DNA from: a virus | Virus record (IMG/VR): IMGVR_UViG_3300012944_000503 | Span: 1-21,101 of that record | DNA: 21,101 nt | Direction: 5' to 3' (one strand) | Made by a program: the position numbers and the translations under genes | Shown: positions 14,458 through 21,101 of the stretch, one piece after another | How the letters are laid out: every line of letters starts with the position of its first letter | Numbering within the stretch: the stretch's first letter is position 1 | Notes under the pieces: model-generated | What the model was told of the DNA's origin: nothing | The model's database searches: none | Seen by the model: only the letters and a program-made list of their open reading frames with translations

Positions 14458-15549
14458 ATGAGCGTAAAGAACAAGAACGACAAGGTCGAGACGAAGCCTG
14501 AGACCAAGACCGCCGAGAAGCCGGTCGAGACCACCGAAACCGCCATGGCGGCTCCGATCAAGCCGGCGAAGATGGTGCGGGCCCGGCGCCCCGCTAAGCC
14601 GGCTCGCGGACTCGAGCTGATGAACAAGGACCCTGTCGAGCTGGACAACGCGGTGGGCGCAGCGATGGAGGAGCTGGTGACCTTGTCCACTGATCCGAAG
14701 CTGCCCACGGAATACCAGAAGATCGTCGAAGGCCTCGTGAGTCAGGCCTCGACGGAGAAGCCGGGCATGGAGGAAGTCGTGACCGGGTGGAAGGTCCCGC
14801 GCATCACGATTAACCAGCCCACCACGACCGCGGCCGCTCGGCCGGAGGCCGCCAAGCTCGGCGAACTGTACACGAGCGAGGGCAAGATTCTCGAGAAGCC
14901 GTTCCCGTTTCTCGTCTTCAGCATCTTCTACGAGAATGTAAATTTCCCACAGGGCGCGAAGGTTCCCGCGTGCGTCGCCCCCGACGCGCACCTCGGCAAC
15001 CCGTTCGGCAAGTGCCTGGAGTGCCCGCATCTGCCCTACGGCATGCAGCCCGGTGATGAGCAGAAGGTCACCGATTGCCAGAACCAGGTGGTGGCGATCG
15101 TGGCGACCGCGGACATGAGCAAGGTCTACATGATCCAATTCGCCAAGACCTCGAGGAAGGCCGGAAGCGCCCTCCAGTCGCTCGCGGGCGCGAGCAACCG
15201 GATGTGGGACAACAGCTTTCTGCTTTCGACCGAGAAGGGTACGGGCACGCAGGGCGCGTACTTCACCATGAAGGTCGAGCCGACGGGCAAGGCCAACAAC
15301 GAGCACGTCAGCAGGATCGCCCAGGCACTCTGCAACCTGTACCGCGCGGAGCGCGATCGCGCGCTCGCTGGTCACTACGTCGCGATGGCCTCGGCACCTG
15401 CCGTGGCGGCCGCGGCGGAGGCGTCGTTCGAGGGCAGCAAGTTGGACGCAGGCCTCGCGGGGGAGACGGAGTCGTACGATCTGGGCGAGGGGGCGACGCC
15501 GCCGCCGGCGGGCGCGGGTTCGGTTCGGTCCTCTGCCAAGCCGATGTGA
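14458..15549 (+). CDS. Putative ssDNA-binding/replication accessory protein with four-cysteine site, 363 aa
   Basis: Residues 1-50 are Lys, Thr, Glu and Pro rich and disordered. A folded domain spans about 105-305, with GWKVPRITINQP, a hydrophobic strand FPFLVFSIFY and four cysteines (C172, C186, C189, C207; CLECPHLPYG is the core). After these come VVAIVATADMSKVYMIQFA and a helical end. Phage families with this pattern (strands, a C-x2-C-P core, a later C, then a hydrophobic strand) are often annotated as ssDNA-binding proteins with a zinc site, and its place as first gene of the replication operon fits. The last 60 residues are Ala, Gly and Pro rich and lack the acidic tip usual in bacterial SSB. 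ATG 14458 has AAAGGA eight bases upstream. The coding call is firm; the function is tentative. Confidence 0.7.
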   Translation: MSVKNKNDKVETKPETKTAEKPVETTETAMAAPIKPAKMVRARRPAKPARGLELMNKDPVELDNAVGAAMEELVTLSTDPKLPTEYQKIVEGLVSQASTEKPGMEEVVTGWKVPRITINQPTTTAAARPEAAKLGELYTSEGKILEKPFPFLVFSIFYENVNFPQGAKVPACVAPDAHLGNPFGKCLECPHLPYGMQPGDEQKVTDCQNQVVAIVATADMSKVYMIQFAKTSRKAGSALQSLAGASNRMWDNSFLLSTEKGTGTQGAYFTMKVEPTGKANNEHVSRIAQALCNLYRAERDRALAGHYVAMASAPAVAAAAEASFEGSKLDAGLAGETESYDLGEGATPPPAGAGSVRSSAKPM

Positions 15550-15611
15550 CGCGTCGGCCGCGCCCTCGGCGGCCTCTGATGACCCAGATCCCCTAGCAAC
15601 GAGGTGCGGCC
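15550..15611 (+). other. Short intergenic gap with GC-rich inverted repeat (15556-15574)
   Basis: GGCCGC and GCGGCC flank a seven-base loop. No T-run follows, so intrinsic termination is doubtful; an mRNA stability or processing hairpin is possible. GAGGTG before GTG 15612 provides the Shine-Dalgarno of the next gene. Confidence 0.4.
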
Positions 15612-16439
15612 GTGGCCCACGCATTGACCGTGACCCCGGCGGCGTTGAAGCACGCCGCGTGGTCGTTCTCGAAGATGGAAACAGGCGAGTCCTGCCCTGC
15701 GCAGTTCAAGCACAAGCACGTACTGCGGACCGCCGCGGGGCCGTCTGCGCCGGAGACCGTGGTCGGCACCGCTGCCCACGGCATCTTGGAGCACCGGGTC
15801 AAGGGCGCTAACGCATCTGACGCCAAGAAGGTCGCGCTGGAGAACACGCCGTTGACCTCGGACGAGCAGGACACGCTCCGCACGCTCGAGGAGCGCATGG
15901 ACTCGTTCATGCGAAAGTTCGACGGGTTCTGCAGGCGCGAGGGCGTGAAGCGTCTCCTAGTGGAGGAGGCGTGGGGGATCACCGCGGAGTTCAAGCCGGC
16001 TGGGTTCTTTGACAAGAACGTGTTCTTCCGCGGCAAGGTCGACCTCGGCGTCATCACGCGGCACGATGACCTCGTTGTCATCGACCACAAGTCCGGCGTG
16101 GCCAAGGACCTCGCGAAGGACAAGAAGAAGCAGATGCAGCTGTGGTCGTACTACATCCTTGCGATCCCGAACACGCCGGGCGTGAACGGGGTGCGGGGCG
16201 CGATCCACTTCCTGCAGGGTGATGAGGCCAAGGCGATCCAGTGGATGCCCAACTTCGACGACGCGACGCGCGTACGCGAGGTGTACGCGCCGTGGCTGTT
16301 CTCGCGCATCAACGAGATCGCCGAGACGCTCGTCGAGCCGTTCCCCGCGAAGCCCAAGCTCCGGTGGCCCTGCGAGTGGTGCTCGTACCAGGGCAGCTGC
16401 GGACCGTTCCAGGAGACCTTCGGTGGCCAAACGAGCTAA
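15612..16439 (+). CDS. PD-(D/E)XK nuclease, Cas4/RecB-like, with predicted Fe-S cluster, 275 aa
   Basis: This second RecB-type nuclease has SFSKMETGESCPAQF, GTAAHGILEH (H56), FRGKVDLG (D144), VVIDHKSG (D158, K160) and the QLWSYY motif. Cysteines C28 and C254, C257, C263 (C-x2-C-x5-C) give the one-plus-three pattern of a 4Fe-4S cluster, with spacing closer to Cas4 than the first nuclease has. The likely role is 5' or 3' end processing during replication, recombination or host DNA breakdown. GTG 15612 has GAGGTG eight bases upstream, and no other start is better placed. Its last 17 bases overlap the primase gene, so the two are probably translated together. No CRISPR array is nearby. Confidence 0.88.
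   Translation: MAHALTVTPAALKHAAWSFSKMETGESCPAQFKHKHVLRTAAGPSAPETVVGTAAHGILEHRVKGANASDAKKVALENTPLTSDEQDTLRTLEERMDSFMRKFDGFCRREGVKRLLVEEAWGITAEFKPAGFFDKNVFFRGKVDLGVITRHDDLVVIDHKSGVAKDLAKDKKKQMQLWSYYILAIPNTPGVNGVRGAIHFLQGDEAKAIQWMPNFDDATRVREVYAPWLFSRINEIAETLVEPFPAKPKLRWPCEWCSYQGSCGPFQETFGGQTS
16411..16415 (+). promoter_or_regulatory. Shine-Dalgarno site that sets the primase-helicase start
   Basis: AGGAG lies seven bases before GTG 16423, inside the 3' end of the nuclease gene. It supports this start over the open but Arg/Ser-rich, shadow-like extension reaching back to 16219. Confidence 0.8.
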
Positions 16440-19400
16440 GGGCGGCGGGGACAAGCGCGTCCTCTTCGCCAAGCTCGATCAGATTTGGAGCGAGGTGTCG
16501 GTCGCAGACTGGCTGCTGATGGCGGCCGAGCTTCGACCGGAGTCGATGTTCACCCGGCATGGTCCGCACGTGAAGGGCCGTTGCCCGTTCCACGACGACC
16601 CGGGGCCGTCGTTCTGCATCACGCCGGTCAGCCACCGCGGGACCGGGATCGCGAAGTGCTTCGGATGCAACCGGTTGTTCACCGATCCCGTGAAGCTGGT
16701 GGCGGCGCTGCGGCGCTGCAACCACGGCGATGCGATTCTGTTCCTGCGGAAGCGGTTCGGCCTGAAGTCCGTGATCCCCGAAGCGCTGTTCGAGCGCGTG
16801 CGCGATCACGAGAGGCACCAACAACTCAAGGGCGACATCGCAGATTTCATGTCGTCGCAGCTGCTCGAGGCGATTCGTCTGTGGCCCTCGGAGGAGGCCC
16901 TGGGCAAGGCCCAGCTTTACTGGGCGAAGCCGACCGTGGATTACCTGATGTCGCGGCGCCTGGGCGAGACCGCGCCGGGCGAGCTTCGCCCCGCTGGCGA
17001 GACCACACCCGCGGGACCTGACCCGTGGGGCGTGTGGCAGGCGATTTGCGGGAGCCAGCTCGTGGGCGTGCTACCTCCGTTGGCGACCGTGCAGGGTCAC
17101 TTCGGCGTCGACAGCGAGACGTTCAAGTTCTACTCGAGCTACTTCGACAAGTTCCTGGCTGAGGGCAACAAGTTCGTGGGTTGGGTCGTGTTCATGATGC
17201 ACGACGGACCTCGGTCGGTGTGCCGGATGAAGATCCGCTCCCCGAACGACCTCAAGGAGATGTTCTTCGTCGACGACGCGTATGAGGCGGAGATGGGCGG
17301 GTTCCGAGGGTTCTTCGGGCTCAACTACTACAGGACCTACCTGGGTCCGAAGTCCCCGGACGACTCGTACACGCGCACCGTTCACGCTCACGAGGGCGAG
17401 TTCGACTCGCTGTCCGCGATCGCGCAGCAGATTCGTCGCGGCACTGATGACTTCGTGGCGCTCGGCCTCGGCGGCGGCAGCGCCCAGCCGCTCGATCGCC
17501 TGGTCAACTACGGCGTGTCCCGCGCTCGGATCGTGCCGGACGACGACGCGGGCGGCGTCGACTTCACTAAGAATTGTCTTGAGCGGACGCGGACCAAGCT
17601 GATCTCGTTCCAGGTGTTCGCGTGGCCGGACGAGTACAAGACGTGGACCGACCCGACTAACCCGTCGAAGCGCATCAAGGACGCGGACGAGGCGGTCAAG
17701 ACGCTCGGGTACCCGCGATGGGCTCGCGTCGTCGACGATCCGGACTGCTACTCGTCGATGCACGAGTGGTGCTTCGACCGGGTGGTTGACGACGTTCGAC
17801 GGACGGCGGTCAACGACGTGCGCCAGCAAAGCCGGATCGCCCAGGAGTGGGGTCAATTGGTCACCGATCGCCAGGAGCTAGGCCGGTTCTGCAAGGACGT
17901 CGAGCGGACCTACGATCTCGACGCCCGCATCCTGGAGCGCGACATCTGCGCGAAGGACGAAGACGAGGAGGCGTTCATCGAGCGCCTCGGCCGCGCGCTG
18001 CTAGAGCACTTCTATCCAGTCGGCGTGCAGAACGCCGAGGGTCGCAAGCGGCTCCTGATTCTGTGGAACAAGTCTACGCGAGCCATGGACTCGGTGGTCC
18101 TCAACGACGAGCGCGGGGTGGAGACTCTGCTGTCGCGCTACTTCGGCGCGCTTTACGAGTTTGTGCGCGAGCACGTCGGCGATCCGTCATTCCTCTCCAT
18201 GGAGGGGGAGGAGGCTGCCCTGCCCATCCCGATCAAGATCAAGCGCTATCGCGAGTACCTGACCCTGGCGCTGCTCAGGATGGCGCGTGGGCTCCCGTCG
18301 CTCGACATCTCCGGCAGCAAGGGCCAGGGCATCCACCTCGCGCACGTCGACGGGCCGGCGTTGCGCTCGTACCTGGTGAACGGACGAGATGTGTTCTGCC
18401 TCGAGCACGCGTCGGACGGCGGGTTCTCCGCGTTCCTGCTCGACGGGCCGAGCCACGAGGGCGTGGTGTTCAACACGGACGGCTCGGTCGATTCGAACCG
18501 CGGCGGGGCCTGGCTCCCGGGGCTGACCCTGGACCAAGTCCTGGCCAAGGTTGACGTGGTGGACCTCTTCGTTCGGCTGCGCGAGATGATCAACGACGGA
18601 TGGTCTTGGCGGCACCAGGGACTCGACGCGACCTTCCTGGCGGCCTACGTGATGTGCCTGCCGGTCATGACGGCGTTCAAGCGGCAGACCTCGATATTCG
18701 TCACTGCCGAGTCGACGTCCGGCAAGAGCCGGTTCGTGTCGGGCTTCATCGGCGGCAGTGGGTTCTCCAGCATCAACATCGTGGCGCACGCGCTCGCGAT
18801 GAGCCAGTACACGCCGGCCTCCATTCGGCAGATGCGGAACGGAAGCTCGCTGTGCCTGTGCCTCGAGGAATTCGAGGATTACGGCAACAACGAGCGCAAG
18901 GCGGTGCAGGTCCGCGGCGTCCTGGAGATGACGCGCGATCTGATCTCGGAGAACGCGGCCAACATCTCGATCGGCACGACGTCAGGCGAGGCGAAGACCT
19001 ACCATCTTCGGTTCCCGATGGTGGCCGCGGCGATTCGCCCGCTGCGGGACGCGGCGTCGCTGTCGCGGTTCGTGACCTTCGAGCTTGTTCACGACTCGGC
19101 TCGCGTCGACCCCGCCGTGGTGCTCATCGAGCGGTACGGGGAAATTGGGATTCGATCGACGCGGCGGGACCTGGCTGTCGGGCTGCTTCGTCACATGGCC
19201 GAGCTTCGGTCGGTGCAGACGAAGGTCGAGAGCGAGTTCGCCTCGGGCGCCCTACTCCCGCCGCACGCCCAGGCCCGTTTTCGGGAGGCGCTGTATCCCG
19301 TGCTGACCATGCTGCGCTTCCTGAGCGAGGAGGCCGTGAGAACGGGCAAGAAGGCAGACCTGATACCCGACCACAAGCGATTCGCGACCGATTTCTCGAA

Positions 19401-19950
19401 CTCGAGACGTGACCAGCTGACCCGGCTCAAGGCGACCTCGGAGAACGAGCAGATCTTCGAGACGATCCTCGGATCGGTGATCCACCTGCAGAGCGACCGG
19501 AACAGCGAGAGGATCAGCAACGGCACCACGATCCGGATCATGCTGGCCAGCCTCAACGAGCTAGACGACATCAACAAGACCAAGCAGGGAGTCTATCTCG
19601 ACATCAAGATGGAGTGGCTGATTGTCAACTGGGTCGAGGCCCAGCAGGGTGTGCTCTCCAACACCCGGTACAAGCAGGACAGCCCGACGTTTCTCAAGCA
19701 GGTGTCGGAGCGCTCGCCGCACCACGTGGCTCCGGACCAGGTTCGGGACAGTCGCACGCTGGAGCGGCTGGTTGACGTGATGGGTCCGTGCCAGAAGCTC
19801 GAGCTGATCACGGCGTTCTCGATCCGGCACCTGCTGGATGCCGTACGCAAGCGACGCGATGACGCGTTCCTGCCGATCGCGACCAGTATCGCGCAACCCG
19901 ACCCCGGCGCCGGCGAGACGCCGCAGCAGTCCGAAGACTTCATCGCATAG
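16423..19950 (+). CDS. Primase-helicase: DnaG-type zinc finger, TOPRIM and P-loop ATPase, 1175 aa
   Basis: The protein begins with a CHC2-type zinc finger: CPFH (C54, H57) and CFGC (C79, C82). A TOPRIM primase core follows, with HEGEFDS (E324, E326) and IVPDDDAGG (D373-D375), the acidic sites that bind metal for primer synthesis. After some 370 residues without a motif I can name comes an ATPase with Walker A AESTSGKSRF (K768), an acidic Walker B CLEEFEDY (E815, E816) and a likely arginine-finger segment, LSRFVTFEL. The C-terminal 280 residues are mostly helical. The order primase then helicase is as in T7 gp4-type proteins, but the ATPase does not look like the DnaB/RecA-type T7 helicase; it is nearer AAA+ or SF3-type enzymes. 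It is much longer than typical fused primase-helicases. Expected role: unwinding and priming at the phage replication fork. Confidence 0.9.
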   Translation: MAKRAKGGGDKRVLFAKLDQIWSEVSVADWLLMAAELRPESMFTRHGPHVKGRCPFHDDPGPSFCITPVSHRGTGIAKCFGCNRLFTDPVKLVAALRRCNHGDAILFLRKRFGLKSVIPEALFERVRDHERHQQLKGDIADFMSSQLLEAIRLWPSEEALGKAQLYWAKPTVDYLMSRRLGETAPGELRPAGETTPAGPDPWGVWQAICGSQLVGVLPPLATVQGHFGVDSETFKFYSSYFDKFLAEGNKFVGWVVFMMHDGPRSVCRMKIRSPNDLKEMFFVDDAYEAEMGGFRGFFGLNYYRTYLGPKSPDDSYTRTVHAHEGEFDSLSAIAQQIRRGTDDFVALGLGGGSAQPLDRLVNYGVSRARIVPDDDAGGVDFTKNCLERTRTKLISFQVFAWPDEYKTWTDPTNPSKRIKDADEAVKTLGYPRWARVVDDPDCYSSMHEWCFDRVVDDVRRTAVNDVRQQSRIAQEWGQLVTDRQELGRFCKDVERTYDLDARILERDICAKDEDEEAFIERLGRALLEHFYPVGVQNAEGRKRLLILWNKSTRAMDSVVLNDERGVETLLSRYFGALYEFVREHVGDPSFLSMEGEEAALPIPIKIKRYREYLTLALLRMARGLPSLDISGSKGQGIHLAHVDGPALRSYLVNGRDVFCLEHASDGGFSAFLLDGPSHEGVVFNTDGSVDSNRGGAWLPGLTLDQVLAKVDVVDLFVRLREMINDGWSWRHQGLDATFLAAYVMCLPVMTAFKRQTSIFVTAESTSGKSRFVSGFIGGSGFSSINIVAHALAMSQYTPASIRQMRNGSSLCLCLEEFEDYGNNERKAVQVRGVLEMTRDLISENAANISIGTTSGEAKTYHLRFPMVAAAIRPLRDAASLSRFVTFELVHDSARVDPAVVLIERYGEIGIRSTRRDLAVGLLRHMAELRSVQTKVESEFASGALLPPHAQARFREALYPVLTMLRFLSEEAVRTGKKADLIPDHKRFATDFSNSRRDQLTRLKATSENEQIFETILGSVIHLQSDRNSERISNGTTIRIMLASLNELDDINKTKQGVYLDIKMEWLIVNWVEAQQGVLSNTRYKQDSPTFLKQVSERSPHHVAPDQVRDSRTLERLVDVMGPCQKLELITAFSIRHLLDAVRKRRDDAFLPIATSIAQPDPGAGETPQQSEDFIA

Positions 19951-19959
19951 GAGGTTTCC

Positions 19960-20184
19960 ATGGATGAGCCGATATGGGTTCCTGGGCGCGCGCTCGTGTA
20001 TGACGAGGCCGGTGAAGTTGAATATTTCATGGAGGCTGTCGACGTTGATGGAATTCGCTTTTTTCTCACCGCGTGCGGAGGTCAACGCGAGGCGATGAAA
20101 TGTCGCCCGCTTGAGTACGTAATGCGTGTGAATTGGAAAAATGCTCGGCATTACTACGCAAGACGCGCAAGGAACGAGCCGTAG
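19960..20184 (+). CDS. Small hypothetical protein of lower GC, 74 aa
   Basis: ATG 19960 has a perfect AGGAGG at 19949-19954, and the TAG shares a base with the GTG of the polymerase gene. The protein looks like a small beta-rich domain: VPGRALVYDEAGEVEYFMEA, then DGIRFFLTACGG, then a basic helix, WKNARHYYARRARN. Its codons end in A or T more often than those of its neighbours (GTT, GAA, TAT, AAT, TTT), which hints at a different origin or a recent insertion between replication genes. No family is recognised. Confidence 0.75.
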   Translation: MDEPIWVPGRALVYDEAGEVEYFMEAVDVDGIRFFLTACGGQREAMKCRPLEYVMRVNWKNARHYYARRARNEP

Positions 20185-21101
20185 TGGCCGTCTCCAAAAA
20201 GGTCAAGCTTCCCGTGGTCGCGGACCACGGTCCCGAGGATGTAGATCCCGAAAACCAGTCGCCGCGCAAGGGCATCGTGTGCCAGGGCTGCGACTTGGAG
20301 AACAAGAGCCGCGTGCCCGGCGCGGGCGCGCACGGCGAAGTCGACATCATGTTCGTGTCGGAGTCGCCTTCGTCGTGGTCCACGAACAATCACCAGGTGT
20401 TCTACGGGCGCGGCGGCCGGATCATTCGGCAGGCGTGGAAGGAGCTGACCGAGCTGGACAATCGCACCGGCGGCAGCCTCGGGATGCGGCGCCTCCGGAA
20501 GTGGGACACCTACGCGGTGCAGTGCCAGGTCGAGGAGGGCAGGGACCAGACCGCGAAGATTCACAAGACCACCCTCGACAGGTGCTCGCACTACCTGCGG
20601 GCGGCGATCGCACACAAGAGGCCGAAGATCATCGTGCCCCTCGGCGCCACCGCGATGAAGGCCCTGGGGTACAAGACCGAGAAGTTTGGCGAGGCCCGAG
20701 GCCGCGTGCTCCGCCATGAGATCGAAGGCCAGGAGATTCTGATCCTGCCGACGTTCGGCAGCAAGCAGCTGTTGGTCAAGACCGGCCTGTACCCGCTGTT
20801 CTACAACGACCTGATCAAGGCGGTGAAGATCGCGTCCGGGGTGGAGGAAGCCGCCGCCCAGGTGACGCTTGAGGAGCTGTCCAGGGACTACGTCATGCCC
20901 AAGACGGTCGCAGAGGTGAAGGACCTCTGCGATCACATCATCGAGTACGTCATCCCCGGCGCACCCTCGGCGTCGAGGTGCGCGCTCGCGATCGACGTCG
21001 AGACCAACACCCTGAACCCGCACAGGGCTGATGCCAAGGTTCTGTGCGTGTCGTTCGCGTGGGACAACGGGAGGGCCACCGCCATCCCACTGTGGCACCC
21101 G
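20184..21101 (+). CDS. Partial DNA polymerase: uracil-DNA-glycosylase-like domain fused to 3'-5' exonuclease (C-terminus off the right edge)
   Basis: Residues 1-225 match family 4 uracil-DNA glycosylases. CQGC (C33, C36), C114 and C134 are the four cysteines that hold their 4Fe-4S cluster, with IMFVSESP, VFYGRGGRI and RPKIIVPLGATAMKAL. At about 268-306, LAIDVETNTLNP (D271, E273) begins a DnaQ-like proofreading exonuclease, as at the front of family A polymerases. The polymerase domain itself would lie past the edge and is inferred. Phage SPO1 DNA polymerase is the known precedent for this fusion. Key catalytic residues of the glycosylase part look changed: the His of the second motif is Gly192 and the motif 1 GEGPG is SESPS. 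The start is GTG 20184, overlapping the previous TAG, with AGGA about 11 bases upstream. Confidence 0.85.
   Translation, partial: MAVSKKVKLPVVADHGPEDVDPENQSPRKGIVCQGCDLENKSRVPGAGAHGEVDIMFVSESPSSWSTNNHQVFYGRGGRIIRQAWKELTELDNRTGGSLGMRRLRKWDTYAVQCQVEEGRDQTAKIHKTTLDRCSHYLRAAIAHKRPKIIVPLGATAMKALGYKTEKFGEARGRVLRHEIEGQEILILPTFGSKQLLVKTGLYPLFYNDLIKAVKIASGVEEAAAQVTLEELSRDYVMPKTVAEVKDLCDHIIEYVIPGAPSASRCALAIDVETNTLNPHRADAKVLCVSFAWDNGRATAIPLWHP

Noticed and set aside
15556-15574. GC-rich hairpin as an intrinsic terminator
   Set aside because: There is no T-run after the stem, and the genes on both sides appear to belong to one operon.
14428-15624. A 398-codon antisense frame opposite the putative ssDNA-binding protein
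   Set aside because: It has Arg/Leu/Gly-rich low-complexity content with no domain. The plus strand has the Shine-Dalgarno, disordered tail and cysteine core expected of a real gene.
9911-16439. Cas4-like proteins as part of a CRISPR system
   Set aside because: No repeats, cas1, cas2 or effector genes are visible. Phages often carry such nucleases for replication or recombination.
20154-21098. A 314-codon antisense frame opposite the polymerase
   Set aside because: It is a shadow of a frame that carries family 4 glycosylase and exonuclease motifs, and it has no recognisable domain of its own.
1-21101. Prophage or temperate lifestyle
   Set aside because: No integrase, CI-like repressor, attachment site or flanking host gene is present in this window.

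Overview
The window looks like part of the genome of a lytic, tailed, high-GC bacteriophage that carries its own transcription and replication machinery. The evidence is a portal protein, tightly packed genes with ATGA, GTGA and TGATG overlaps, many GTG or TTG starts behind good Shine-Dalgarno sites, and no integrase, tRNA, rRNA or housekeeping gene. The base composition points to a high-GC host, but nothing identifies the host.

Left arm (1-7430, all minus strand). This is a virion/late operon read leftwards: portal protein with an inserted zinc ribbon (7430-5634), a 123-residue unknown (5629-5258), a 1458-residue multisubunit-type RNA polymerase chain (5261-885), a 155-residue phage protein (864-397), and a small protein running off the left edge. 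The polymerase chain is the most striking gene. It carries an almost complete bacterial beta subunit joined directly to the N-terminal part of beta', including the NADYDGD metal-binding loop. It then stops before the bridge helix and trigger loop, which must be supplied by another chain.

A 73-base divergent regulatory region (7431-7503) separates the two arms.

Right arm (7504-21101, almost all plus strand). First comes a recombination and accessory cluster: SNF2-like helicase with two cysteine modules, a small unknown, a Cas4/RecB-like Fe-S nuclease, a protein with an internal duplication, three very small genes (zinc ribbon, unknown, one-helix protein), a ParB-like protein and an unknown. 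A sigma-70 family factor (14232-13354) lies on the opposite strand and overlaps the last of these tail to tail. A 225-base intergenic region with a candidate promoter and a hairpin then leads into a replication operon: a Cys-rich putative ssDNA-binding protein, a second Cas4-like nuclease, a primase-helicase (zinc finger, TOPRIM, P-loop ATPase), a small lower-GC gene, and a DNA polymerase fused to an Fe-S uracil-DNA-glycosylase-like domain, cut off at the right edge.

As a system, the phage appears to carry a cellular-type RNA polymerase core, split at an unusual place, together with a sigma factor that could direct it. The polymerase keeps its active-site residues and the beta' clamp helices that bind sigma region 2. 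It lacks the beta' zinc-binding cysteines, has a very short flap, and has changed residues in the rifampicin pocket. The replication genes encode several predicted metal-cluster proteins.
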